Assembly (NCBI RefSeq): GCF_947497285.1
Contig: NZ_CANMFT010000001.1
Coordinates: forward strand, 655,551-719,550
Length of the DNA stretch: 64,000 nucleotides
Source: an uncultured Aliiroseovarius sp.
GTDB lineage: Bacteria > Pseudomonadota > Alphaproteobacteria > Rhodobacterales > Rhodobacteraceae
Reading direction: 5' to 3'
The notes below the pieces were generated by a model. The model saw only the letters and a program-made list of their open reading frames with translations, did no database searches and was not told the origin of the DNA. Shown in pieces: positions 16,987-24,910 of this stretch. Position 1 is the first letter of the stretch. Every line of letters starts with the position of its first letter. Made by a program: the position numbers and the translations under genes.

Positions 16987-17427
16987 ATGCCCACAGCCGC
17001 GAAACTTGTTGCCGCGATTATCCTGGCCGTCACTGGCTGGTTTTGTGCCGAAATGATCAAACCCCTGATGGAAGAGGGGCGCGACCTGTCCAAGTTTTCG
17101 CCGATCTGTGCCGCGATCGGGTTGGCGGTGGGCTGGAAGTTCCTTGGCCCGCGTGCAGATCGACGCCTTGGCAGCGTTGGCGCGAATGCGGTGACGACGA
17201 CGTTGGTGCAGGTCGGCGTGACGCTGTTCGTGTTTGCCTTTGCCCACATGATCGGGGAAAGCATGCGAAAAGCCTATGATGGGCCGGTCGAAGCGGTGCA
17301 GGACATCTTTGTCATCGGGACCGAACTGTTTTTGGAATATTTCACTGGCGAGGTCATTGCCACGGCCGTTCTGGGCGGCGCGATCGGCGCTTGGTGTGCG
17401 TTCCGGGCGGCGCGCGCGTGGGGCTGA
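16987..17427 (+). CDS. trgA: Tellurite resistance membrane protein TrgA
   Basis: A 146-residue inner-membrane protein with four hydrophobic segments (KLVAAIILAVTGWFCAEMI, FSPICAAIGLAVGWKFLG, VTTTLVQVGVTLFVFAF and a final VIATAVLGGAIGAWCAF). It matches the TrgA family, first described in the trgAB-cysK tellurite locus of Rhodobacter sphaeroides. ATG 16987 follows AGGAG. The next gene, trgB-like, begins four bases after its stop and cysK follows, reproducing the order of that locus. TrgA biochemistry is unknown; the name reflects its resistance phenotype in Rhodobacter. Confidence 0.9.
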   Translation: MPTAAKLVAAIILAVTGWFCAEMIKPLMEEGRDLSKFSPICAAIGLAVGWKFLGPRADRRLGSVGANAVTTTLVQVGVTLFVFAFAHMIGESMRKAYDGPVEAVQDIFVIGTELFLEYFTGEVIATAVLGGAIGAWCAFRAARAWG

Positions 17428-17431
17428 CCCC

Positions 17432-18571
17432 GTGAGCGCCATGTTTTTCTATGGAACCTTGTGTTACCGCCCCTTGTTGGAGCTGGTGTTGCAAGGCCGG
17501 TCCTATCAGGCGAAACCGGCCTGTTTGCCCGCGCACAAGGTCAGCTGGGTCAAAGATCAGCCGTTTCCGATGATCCAGGCTTGTCCGAACGATCCAGACG
17601 CCGTGGCGCAGGGGCTGTTGGTCGAAGAACTGTCGGACACAGCCAAAGCGCGGCTTGATTTCTACGAAGGTGGTTTCGACTACACGCTGCAGGCGCTTGC
17701 CGTCCATCCTGACGGGCAGGCAGCCCCCGTATCGGCGCAGGTCTATTTCCCCGATCCCGGCCTCTGGACAGCCGGTGACCCATGGTCGTTGGACGATTGG
17801 GTTGCGGCGTGGGGTGATCTCACGCTTGAGGCCGCGCGCGAGGTCATGGGCACCTTCGGCACGCTGACCCCCAAACAGATCGCCGAGCGGTTTGCGATGA
17901 TCCGTGTGCGTGCCGCCAGCCGGTTGCGCGCGCGCAACAATGCCTCGCCCACCACGCTCAGGGCGGCATACGGCGCTCAGGATGTGCGCGTTACTGCAGA
18001 AGCCCAGCCCTATACCGGCTTTTTCGCCATGAAAGAGCAAACCCTGTCCTTTCGCCGCTATTCAGGCGAGATGAGCGAGACAGTGACCCGATCCGCCTTT
18101 GTCGGCGGGGATGCGGTGATCGTTTTGCCCTATGACCCGGTGCGCGATCGGGTGATGGTGATTGAACAGTTCCGCATGGGGCCGCATATGCGGGGCGATC
18201 CGTCCCCTTGGCTGCTGGAACCCATCGCAGGTCGGATCGACCCCGGCGAAACGCCTGAGGCCTGCGCCCACCGTGAAGCGCAAGAGGAAGCCGGCCTGAC
18301 GCTAGACCGCTTGCTGCCCTTGCCGCACCACTATCCCAGCCCCGGTGCCAGCACCGAATTCTTTTACACCTATGTCGCCCTGTGCGACCTGCCCGACGAT
18401 GTGGCCGGTTTTGGCGGTGTCGTGGACGAAGCCGAAGACATCCGAACCCATGTCATCGCGTTCGACAAGCTGATGGGTCTGGTGCAGAGCGGCGAGGCGG
18501 GTTGCGGGCCATTGGTTCTAAGCGCGCTTTGGCTCTCGCATAACCGTGATCGACTTCGGGCCGGATGCTGA
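17432..18571 (+). CDS. trgB: TrgB-like GGCT-NUDIX fusion hydrolase
   Basis: A 379-residue two-domain protein. The N-terminal part (about 1-125) is an AIG2/gamma-glutamylcyclotransferase-like domain beginning with FFYGTL; the C-terminal part (about 195-375) is a NUDIX hydrolase resembling ADP-ribose pyrophosphatase, with the NUDIX box GRIDPGETPEACAHREAQEE at residues 268-287. It likely cleaves ADP-ribose or a related nucleotide. GTG 17432 aligns the start with VSAMFFYGTL; the ATG at 17441 is an alternative. The position between trgA and cysK matches the Rhodobacter tellurite locus. The substrate of the first domain is not known. Confidence 0.88.
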   Translation: MSAMFFYGTLCYRPLLELVLQGRSYQAKPACLPAHKVSWVKDQPFPMIQACPNDPDAVAQGLLVEELSDTAKARLDFYEGGFDYTLQALAVHPDGQAAPVSAQVYFPDPGLWTAGDPWSLDDWVAAWGDLTLEAAREVMGTFGTLTPKQIAERFAMIRVRAASRLRARNNASPTTLRAAYGAQDVRVTAEAQPYTGFFAMKEQTLSFRRYSGEMSETVTRSAFVGGDAVIVLPYDPVRDRVMVIEQFRMGPHMRGDPSPWLLEPIAGRIDPGETPEACAHREAQEEAGLTLDRLLPLPHHYPSPGASTEFFYTYVALCDLPDDVAGFGGVVDEAEDIRTHVIAFDKLMGLVQSGEAGCGPLVLSALWLSHNRDRLRAGC

Positions 18572-18665
18572 CGGTTCCGCCGTCAACGGCCCCTTGCCCC
18601 CCCTTGAACCCCTAGGTGTCAGCCCCTACAGATTGTAGGGACAACGCGCGAACAAGGGGCAGAAA

Positions 18666-19703
18666 ATGGACATCAAGAAAGACCTCGAGGCTACAGTGGG
18701 CAATACGCCCCTGATCCGCCTGAAAGCCGCCTCGGAGGCGACCGGGTGCGAAATTCTTGGCAAGGCCGAATTTATGAACCCCGGCCAGTCCGTCAAAGAC
18801 CGGGCGGCGCTGTATATCATCAAAGATGCCGTCGCACGCGGTGACCTGAAACCCGGCGGCACGATTGTGGAAGGCACGGCGGGCAATACGGGCATTGGTC
18901 TGGCGCTGGTTGGTGCCTCGATGGGGTTCAAAACGGTGATCGTGATCCCGGAAACCCAGTCCGAGGAAAAGAAAGACATGTTGCGCCTGGCCGGGGCAGA
19001 ACTGGTGCAGGTTCCGGCCGCGCCCTATCGCAACCCGAACAATTTCATCCACTATTCGCGCCGTCTGGCCGAAAAGCTGGCGAAAACTGAACCCAACGGC
19101 GTGATCTGGGCCAACCAGTTTGACAATGTTGCCAACCGTCAGGCCCATGTCGAAACCACCGGCCCCGAAATCTGGGACCAGACCGGCGGCAAGGTGGACG
19201 GGTTCGTCTGCGCGGTCGGATCAGGCGGCACGCTGGCGGGTGTCGGCATGGCGCTTCAGCCCAAGGGGGTGAAGATCGGCATCGCCGATCCGATGGGGGC
19301 GGGCCTTTACAGCTACTACACCACCGGCGAAATCGCGATGGAAGGCGGGTCGATCGCCGAGGGCATCGGACAAGTGCGGATCACCAAGAACCTTGAAGGG
19401 TTCACCCCCGACATGGCGTGGCAGGTGCCCGATGAAGAGGCCCTGCCGATCATCTTCGATCTGCTTGCAAACGAAGGTCTGTGTCTGGGCGGATCGTCCG
19501 GCATCAACGTTGCAGGCGCCCTTCGCATGGCGCAGGAAATGGGACCGGGCCACACCATTGTGACGGTCTTGTGCGATTATGGCACGCGCTATCAGTCAAA
19601 ACTGTTCAACCCCGAGTTTCTGCGTGAAAAAGAGCTGCCGGTGCCTGAATGGCTTGATCGCGGTCCCGCCTTTTTGCCGGAAGCGTTCGAGGAGGTCGAA
19701 TGA
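18666..19703 (+). CDS. cysK: Cysteine synthase A
   Basis: A 345-residue PLP-dependent O-acetylserine sulfhydrylase, joining O-acetyl-L-serine and sulfide to make L-cysteine in the cytosol. The PLP lysine lies in MNPGQSVKDRAALYII near residue 44, the substrate loop EGTAGNTGIGLAL near 75 and the phosphate loop VGSGGTLAGVG near 185. It is longer at the C-terminus (EWLDRGPAFLPEAFEEVE) than Escherichia coli CysK, as in other Rhodobacterales. It follows trgA-trgB, where extra cysteine supply is thought to help tellurite tolerance, and overlaps the start of the MscS gene by four bases, so they are translationally coupled. Confidence 0.95.
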   Translation: MDIKKDLEATVGNTPLIRLKAASEATGCEILGKAEFMNPGQSVKDRAALYIIKDAVARGDLKPGGTIVEGTAGNTGIGLALVGASMGFKTVIVIPETQSEEKKDMLRLAGAELVQVPAAPYRNPNNFIHYSRRLAEKLAKTEPNGVIWANQFDNVANRQAHVETTGPEIWDQTGGKVDGFVCAVGSGGTLAGVGMALQPKGVKIGIADPMGAGLYSYYTTGEIAMEGGSIAEGIGQVRITKNLEGFTPDMAWQVPDEEALPIIFDLLANEGLCLGGSSGINVAGALRMAQEMGPGHTIVTVLCDYGTRYQSKLFNPEFLREKELPVPEWLDRGPAFLPEAFEEVE

Positions 19704-22180
19704 CCCGCAGCCTTACGTTTTTTCTGGCCGCCTTCTGGCTGGCCCTTTCGTCGTTCGCCTTCGCGCAGGACGCGCGCCTTGAGAAAGAGGAGCGCACGCC
19801 GTCTTATGTGGTGACGACCAGCGGTGCGCCGGACTATGCGGCATGGGACCGCGTGGCCGAGCGGGTGGAAGGCGCGGTCGAGGTCGGGCGCGCTTCGGAT
19901 CAGGTCTTGGCGGATCTGCGTCAGGAACTGTCCGACTGGCGTGACCTTTTTGCGGATGCTCAGGCCGAAAACTCTATCCGTATCAATACGTTGAAGACCC
20001 AGCTTTCGACGCTTGGCCCAGAACCCGAGACCGCAGGGTCGGAACCTGCCGTCCTGACACAGCGCCGCAGCGAACTGACCAACAAGCTGAATTCTGCGCA
20101 ACTGCCGGTGCAAGAGGCAGAAGAGGCGTTTTCCCGCGCCGATGTATTGATCCGTGAAATAGACAGTCTGGTGCGCGCGCGTCAGGCGGATCAGATCCTG
20201 AAGCTGGGTCCAAGCCCGGTCAATCCGGCGATATGGCCACAAGCTTTTTTGGATCTGAAGACCTCTTTGGACCTGGCGGTCAACGAAGTGCGAAAAGCAT
20301 GGGGCAGTGACGCGCAGCGCGCCGACCTCAACGCGGATTTGCCGCTGACCCTTTTGCTGCTGATCATCGCCTTCGTGTTGATTTTCTTCAGCCGTGTCTG
20401 GATCATCCGCCTTGGCAGCCGCGTCAGGAACCAGCGCAGCGGGCCGTCGCGCGGCGTTGTGGGGTTTGCCATGTCGCTGGGGCAGGTGGTCGCGCCACTG
20501 ATTGGTATCTTCGCACTGATCAAGGCATTGAACCTTGCCGGTGTGCTTGGGCTTCGCGGGCAGGTCATCGTGGATGCGCTGCCTTGGTTCGGCTTCCTGC
20601 TGTTTGGCGGGTTGTGGATTGGAACCCGGTTGTTCTCAGCCGAAACAAGCGGCGGGTCGTTGATTGAACTGCCGCGCGTCGCACAACGTGCCGAGGCCCG
20701 GGTAAATGTCGCGCTTCTAGGGCTTTTGCTTGGCGTCTGGGTGGTGCTGTCCCGGCTGGCCAAGAACGAAAACTACTCTGACGGGACGCTCGCCGTTTTG
20801 GTTTTCCCGATCCTGGTCGGCTCTGGCTATCTGCTCGTGCGGATCGGCCGCCTTTTGCGCCGCCATGCCGACGAACAGACCGGCACTGAAGGAAAGACCT
20901 TCCGCGAACGTATCGTCGTGCTGATCGGACGCAGCTGCGAACTGGTGGGCATCGCCTCGCCTGTTTTGGCGGCGATTGGGTATACCAGTCTGGCCGTATC
21001 GACCATGTTCCCCACAGTGACAACGATGGGTATCATTGCGGTGCTGGCACTGTTGCACGTCTTCTTGACCAACCTCTATGGTGTGGTGCGCAAGCTTAGT
21101 GAAGAAGAGGCGGGTCAGGCGCTTCTGCCGGTCTTGATGACCACCGTTTTGGTGTTGTTGTCACTCCCGCTTCTTGCGCTTGTGTGGGGCGCGCGTCCTA
21201 CGGACCTGACCGAGCTGTGGACCACGTTCCTGCAAGGGTTCCAGCTGGGCGAGGCGCGTGTCACGCCGCGCACCTTCGTGGTGTTCGCGTTGATATTCGG
21301 CGTCGGCTATGCCGCGACGCGGGCCACACAATCGGCGCTTAAGGCTTCGATTTTGCCTAAGACCAAGCTGGACAAGGGCGGGCAGAACGCCATTTCCGTC
21401 GGTGTCGGCTATGTCGGCATTTTTCTGGCGGCAGTGATCGCGATCACATCGGCCGGGATTGACCTGAGCTCGATTGCCATTATCGCCGGCGCGCTGTCGG
21501 TCGGGATCGGCTTCGGTCTGCAAACCATCGTGTCGAACTTCGTGTCCGGTATCATCCTTCTGATCGAACGGCCCATTTCCGAAGGCGACTGGATCGAAGT
21601 GGGCGGACAGATGGGCTATGTGCGTGACATTTCCGTGCGCGCGACCCGGATCGAAACCTTCGACCGCACCGATGTGATCCTGCCCAACAGCGATCTGGTG
21701 TCAGGTGTTGTCACCAACTACACCCGCGGCAATTCCATCGGCCGGGTGATCGTGCCGGTGGGGGTTGCCTATGGCTCTGACACCCGCCGGATCGAAGAGA
21801 TCCTGCGCGAGATTGCTGAGAACCATCCGATGGTCACCGTCAACCCGCCACCCAATGTCGTGTTTCAGGGTTTCGGGGCGGACAGCCTTGATTTCGAGAT
21901 CCGCGCGATCCTGAGCGACGTGAACTACATGCTGACGGTGAAAAGTGAGATTAACCACGAAATCGCGCGCCGCTTTGTGGAAGAGGGGATCGAAATTCCC
22001 TATGCGCAGCGTGACATCTGGTTGCGTAACCCAGAGGTTCTGACAGCCGCCGCGGCCGCACCTCTGGCCGCACCAACAGCGCCCGCCGCACCTCCGGCCA
22101 CGACCAATGAACCCCCTGCGGTTTCGGCATTGACTGTCGAAGACATGCACGAAAGCGACGACGGAGATGGCGATGACTGA
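19700..22180 (+). CDS. Mechanosensitive channel, DUF3772-MscS type
   Basis: An 826-residue large MscS-family channel. It has a signal peptide (about 1-23), a periplasmic DUF3772 domain with coiled-coil potential (about 30-200), some ten or eleven membrane segments (about 210-620), and the MscS pore/beta domain (about 590-760) with GALSVGIGFGLQTIVSNFVSG and ISEGDWIEV. The tail after residue 775 is Ala/Pro-rich. Such channels release solutes when cells swell on hypo-osmotic shock. Its ATG overlaps the cysK stop, and its stop overlaps the AlaX start, placing a channel inside the sulfur-metabolism transcript. Confidence 0.92.
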   Translation: MTRSLTFFLAAFWLALSSFAFAQDARLEKEERTPSYVVTTSGAPDYAAWDRVAERVEGAVEVGRASDQVLADLRQELSDWRDLFADAQAENSIRINTLKTQLSTLGPEPETAGSEPAVLTQRRSELTNKLNSAQLPVQEAEEAFSRADVLIREIDSLVRARQADQILKLGPSPVNPAIWPQAFLDLKTSLDLAVNEVRKAWGSDAQRADLNADLPLTLLLLIIAFVLIFFSRVWIIRLGSRVRNQRSGPSRGVVGFAMSLGQVVAPLIGIFALIKALNLAGVLGLRGQVIVDALPWFGFLLFGGLWIGTRLFSAETSGGSLIELPRVAQRAEARVNVALLGLLLGVWVVLSRLAKNENYSDGTLAVLVFPILVGSGYLLVRIGRLLRRHADEQTGTEGKTFRERIVVLIGRSCELVGIASPVLAAIGYTSLAVSTMFPTVTTMGIIAVLALLHVFLTNLYGVVRKLSEEEAGQALLPVLMTTVLVLLSLPLLALVWGARPTDLTELWTTFLQGFQLGEARVTPRTFVVFALIFGVGYAATRATQSALKASILPKTKLDKGGQNAISVGVGYVGIFLAAVIAITSAGIDLSSIAIIAGALSVGIGFGLQTIVSNFVSGIILLIERPISEGDWIEVGGQMGYVRDISVRATRIETFDRTDVILPNSDLVSGVVTNYTRGNSIGRVIVPVGVAYGSDTRRIEEILREIAENHPMVTVNPPPNVVFQGFGADSLDFEIRAILSDVNYMLTVKSEINHEIARRFVEEGIEIPYAQRDIWLRNPEVLTAAAAAPLAAPTAPAAPPATTNEPPAVSALTVEDMHESDDGDGDD

Positions 22181-22889
22181 GCCGCTCTTTCGCGATGACG
22201 CCTATCTGCGCGAGGCGCAGGGCAGGGTGCTGGCCCACACGGACCGCGGCATCGTTGTTGATCGCAGCCTGTTCTATCCCAACGGGGGTGGTCAGCCGGG
22301 CGACCGTGGGCAGATCAGCTGGGAAGGCACCACGACCACAGTGGTAAACACCTTGAAGGGTGACGGAGACGCGATTGCCTTGGTTCCGGAGGACGGCGCC
22401 GAATTGCCGCCCGTCGGTGCCACAGTCACGCAAGCGCTGGATTGGGATCTGCGCCTGCGCCACATGCGTATGCACACGGCCTTGCACCTGTTGTCCGTTG
22501 TCATCCCCTTGCCGGTCACGGGGGGACAGATCGGGGCGGAGAAGTCGCGCCTTGATTTCGCGATGGAGGAACCACCCGAGGACAAACAGGCGCTGGAAGA
22601 CGCGTTGAACGCCTTGATTGCGCGCGATTTGACGGTATCCGAAACATGGATCACAGATGCCGAGCTTGCGGCCAATCCGGGCCTGGTCAAAACCATGTCC
22701 GTGCAGCCGCCCAAGGGGGCTGGGCGCGTGCGACTGGTGCGTATTGGCACCGATGATGAACAGGTCGATCTGCAACCCTGTGGCGGCACCCATGTGGCCC
22801 GCAGCGCCGAGATTGGCCGCATTCGCTTTGGCAAGGTGGAAAAGAAAAGCCGGTTGAACCGGCGGTTCAGCATCCATCTTGACGATTGA
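22173..22889 (+). CDS. AlaX-type alanyl-tRNA editing protein
   Basis: A 238-residue freestanding editing domain homologous to the AlaRS editing region; it hydrolyses mischarged Ser- or Gly-tRNA(Ala). The zinc site is complete: HTALH (His101, His105) and CGGTH (Cys203, His207). FYPNGGGQPGDRG near 34-46 matches the conserved N-terminal glycine-rich motif, marking an AlaX-M/AlaXp-like protein. ATG 22173 is chosen with GGAG six bases upstream, overlapping the MscS stop. It is followed by a methyltransferase gene 28 bp later. No aminoacylation domain is present. Confidence 0.92.
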   Translation: MTEPLFRDDAYLREAQGRVLAHTDRGIVVDRSLFYPNGGGQPGDRGQISWEGTTTTVVNTLKGDGDAIALVPEDGAELPPVGATVTQALDWDLRLRHMRMHTALHLLSVVIPLPVTGGQIGAEKSRLDFAMEEPPEDKQALEDALNALIARDLTVSETWITDAELAANPGLVKTMSVQPPKGAGRVRLVRIGTDDEQVDLQPCGGTHVARSAEIGRIRFGKVEKKSRLNRRFSIHLDD

Positions 22890-22917
22890 AACGGAACTCA
22901 GACGCAAGGGGATAACA

Positions 22918-23760
22918 ATGGCAGATCGTAGAAACGTCCCCGACGACTGGGCAACCGCCAACAAGGCCACGTGGGATGAGCGCGTCGCGATTCATTTGAA
23001 GGCGGACGCCTATGACCTGACGCCGCTGCGCGAAGGTCGTGCAACCCTGCACCCGATCGAACGTGCCGATATCGGCGACGTCGCGGGTCTGAAGATCGCC
23101 CACCTTCAATGCCATTTCGGGCGTGACAGTTTAACCTTGGCGCAACAGGGTGCCGACGTCGTGGGGTTGGACTTCTCGCCCAAGGCCGTAGAGCTGGCCA
23201 AGGCATTGGCAGAGGAGCTGGATCTGTCACCCCGCGCCCAATTCGTAGAGGCTGACCTGTATGACGCCCCAGACGCGCTGGCCCGGTTTGGCCAGTTCGA
23301 CCTGGTGTTCATCACGTGGGGGGCTGTTGGGTGGCTGCCCGATCTGCCGCGTTGGGCCGGGATTGTCGCGGGGCTTCTGAAGCCCGGTGGGCGGCTCTAT
23401 CTGGCCGAAGGGCACCCGGCGGCAATGGTGTTTGACGACGAAACCATGGCGTTACCTGACGGGCGCCCCGGCTACCTGGCCCCATATTTCGACCGCAAAA
23501 CATGGAAAGATGACGCCCCGCGCGACTATACCGGCGATTTCCCCACGCTTCAGGCGGGCCACGAATACTGGTTTGATCACACGCTTTCGGACATCCTGAA
23601 CGCGATCATCGGGGCTGGGCTTACGTTGGAATGCTTCAACGAACATGACAGCGTGCCATGGCCACTTTTCAGCTGCCTGACACCCACCGGCGACGGGATG
23701 TATGGCTGGCCCGACAAGCGCTGGTTGCCCCTGTCGTTCTCGCTTTTCGCACACCGCTAA
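22918..23760 (+). CDS. Class I SAM-dependent methyltransferase
   Basis: A 280-residue cytosolic methyltransferase. Motif I is VAGLKIAHLQCHFGRDSLTL near residues 50-70, where the glycine-rich loop is of the degenerate HLQCHFG kind, followed by VVGLDFSPKAVELA (motif Post I) and FDLVFITWGAVGWLPDL (motif II region). This matches the large group of class I methyltransferases annotated only at superfamily level. The methyl acceptor is unknown. ATG 22918 follows AAGGGG, with AlaX upstream and tRNA-Ser downstream, so it is the last protein gene before the island boundary. Confidence 0.85.
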   Translation: MADRRNVPDDWATANKATWDERVAIHLKADAYDLTPLREGRATLHPIERADIGDVAGLKIAHLQCHFGRDSLTLAQQGADVVGLDFSPKAVELAKALAEELDLSPRAQFVEADLYDAPDALARFGQFDLVFITWGAVGWLPDLPRWAGIVAGLLKPGGRLYLAEGHPAAMVFDDETMALPDGRPGYLAPYFDRKTWKDDAPRDYTGDFPTLQAGHEYWFDHTLSDILNAIIGAGLTLECFNEHDSVPWPLFSCLTPTGDGMYGWPDKRWLPLSFSLFAHR

Positions 23761-23837
23761 AGCCCCTCAGAATGCCGACCACAAAATTTGCAATGACCGC
23801 TTGAACCCGCTTGGGCTTTTGCTGTAGCAACGGCGGC

Positions 23838-23927
23838 GGAGCGGTGGCCGAGTGGTCGAAGGCGCACGCCTGGAAAGTGTGTAGGCGGGGAACCGTCTCG
23901 AGGGTTCGAATCCCTTCCGCTCCGCCA
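23838..23927 (+). tRNA. tRNA-Ser (anticodon GGA)
   Basis: Complete 90-nt class II tRNA. The acceptor stem GGAGCGG (23838-23844) pairs with CCGCTCC (23917-23923), then G73 and an encoded CCA. The anticodon loop CTGGAAA (23870-23876) carries GGA at 23872-23874 with stem CACGC/GTGTG. A long variable arm follows and the T-loop is TTCGAAT. It sits at the left edge of the island and its 3' end is a candidate integration site. Confidence 0.97.
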
Positions 23928-23953
23928 CTTGCCCTTGAGAAAGCGTTCTCCCG

Positions 23954-23975
23954 ATCCGGCTGCGGCCGGATTTTT
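23954..23975 (+). terminator. Intrinsic terminator after tRNA-Ser
   Basis: ATCCGGC (23954-23960) pairs with GCCGGAT (23965-23971) around the loop TGCG, followed by TTTT. It ends the tRNA-Ser transcript 26 bases downstream. Confidence 0.85.
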
Positions 23976-24193
23976 CCGTTGTTTTCGAGGGTTATGCACG
24001 AGGGGCTGTTCACCGGCCCCGGTGCGAAGAGGGCCCAAAGCGTTCTCTACGGGCTGATATTCTCCGGACCTCATGACTACGCCGATTTGGTGAATTTCTT
24101 ATAAGTCCATGTAAGATATAAAGAAAATCCAGCGTCGAAAATTGCTTGGATTGAAGTCGCGTTTGCGTTTGTTGCGACCGGTTTCGGAATTTC

Positions 24194-24910
24194 TCAGGCC
24201 ATGGCCCGTTCGAGCCTTTGCTTCCGACGCTCCCAATCGGGCATCACCTTGTCGAGAAGGTCAAAGAACGCCGCCCCGTGATGAGGCTCGGCCACATGGC
24301 AGAGTTCATGGGTGATCACGTAGTCAATGGCGTCGACAGGGGCCTGAACCAGACGACGATTGAGTAGCAAACGTCCGGCCGGTGACATGGACCCCCATCG
24401 CTGCCGGGTCTGGCGTACGATGAGACCCATCGGCCTGAATGCCTCGGGATCCGGGAACAGACCGAGACAGAGTTCGATCCGTTCCGGAAACTTGATGTGG
24501 GCCCGCTCCCGGTACCATGCCTCGACCAGCTCGCGTGTCACCTCCGGCCTGGTCGGCCGGTGAGTCTGTACGACGATGAAGCCGCGGATCAGCTTCACGC
24601 TTTCCTGAACATGCGGGACGACCTTCAGCCGGTATTGGCGCCCAAGGTAGAGATGAGTCTCCCCGGCGACGAACCTGCGCTCCGGCGTGCGCGGCAGGAA
24701 CTGGTAGAAGTACCGCTGCTGCCTTGTCACCCATGCCGCGCGCTTCCGCAGCTTGGCTTCGATGGCGTCTAGTGTCGCGTCCTCCGGGGCCGCGATCACC
24801 ACCGACGCATCCGGCTCGACGGCGATCTCCAGTGTCTTCCTCGGGCGCCGGACAATCTCGTATTGGATCTCCTGCTCGCCGTACCGCAGGCAGTGCAACT
24901 CCCGTGTCAT
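24194..24910 (-). CDS. YgjP/SprT-like metallopeptidase (M48-type), RM-associated
   Basis: A 238-residue zinc metallopeptidase of the YgjP/DUF45 group. The zinc motif HELCHVAEPH (His201, His205, His210) lies in YVITHELCHVAEPHHGAAFF, and the conserved RWGSMSPAGRLLLNRRL segment precedes it. The N-terminal region is a beta-rich domain. Its start overlaps the HsdR stop (ATGA type), so it is the last gene of the restriction operon. YgjP-type genes recur beside hsdR in other bacteria, but their role is unestablished: it might process or clear a subunit. The M48 label is only a loose family name. Confidence 0.85.
   Translation of the reverse strand: MTRELHCLRYGEQEIQYEIVRRPRKTLEIAVEPDASVVIAAPEDATLDAIEAKLRKRAAWVTRQQRYFYQFLPRTPERRFVAGETHLYLGRQYRLKVVPHVQESVKLIRGFIVVQTHRPTRPEVTRELVEAWYRERAHIKFPERIELCLGLFPDPEAFRPMGLIVRQTRQRWGSMSPAGRLLLNRRLVQAPVDAIDYVITHELCHVAEPHHGAAFFDLLDKVMPDWERRKQRLERAMA

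Noticed and set aside
23928..24193. A protein gene or integrase between tRNA-Ser and the peptidase gene
   Set aside because: The 266 bases hold only a terminator and an AT-rich stretch. No integrase remnant could be read.
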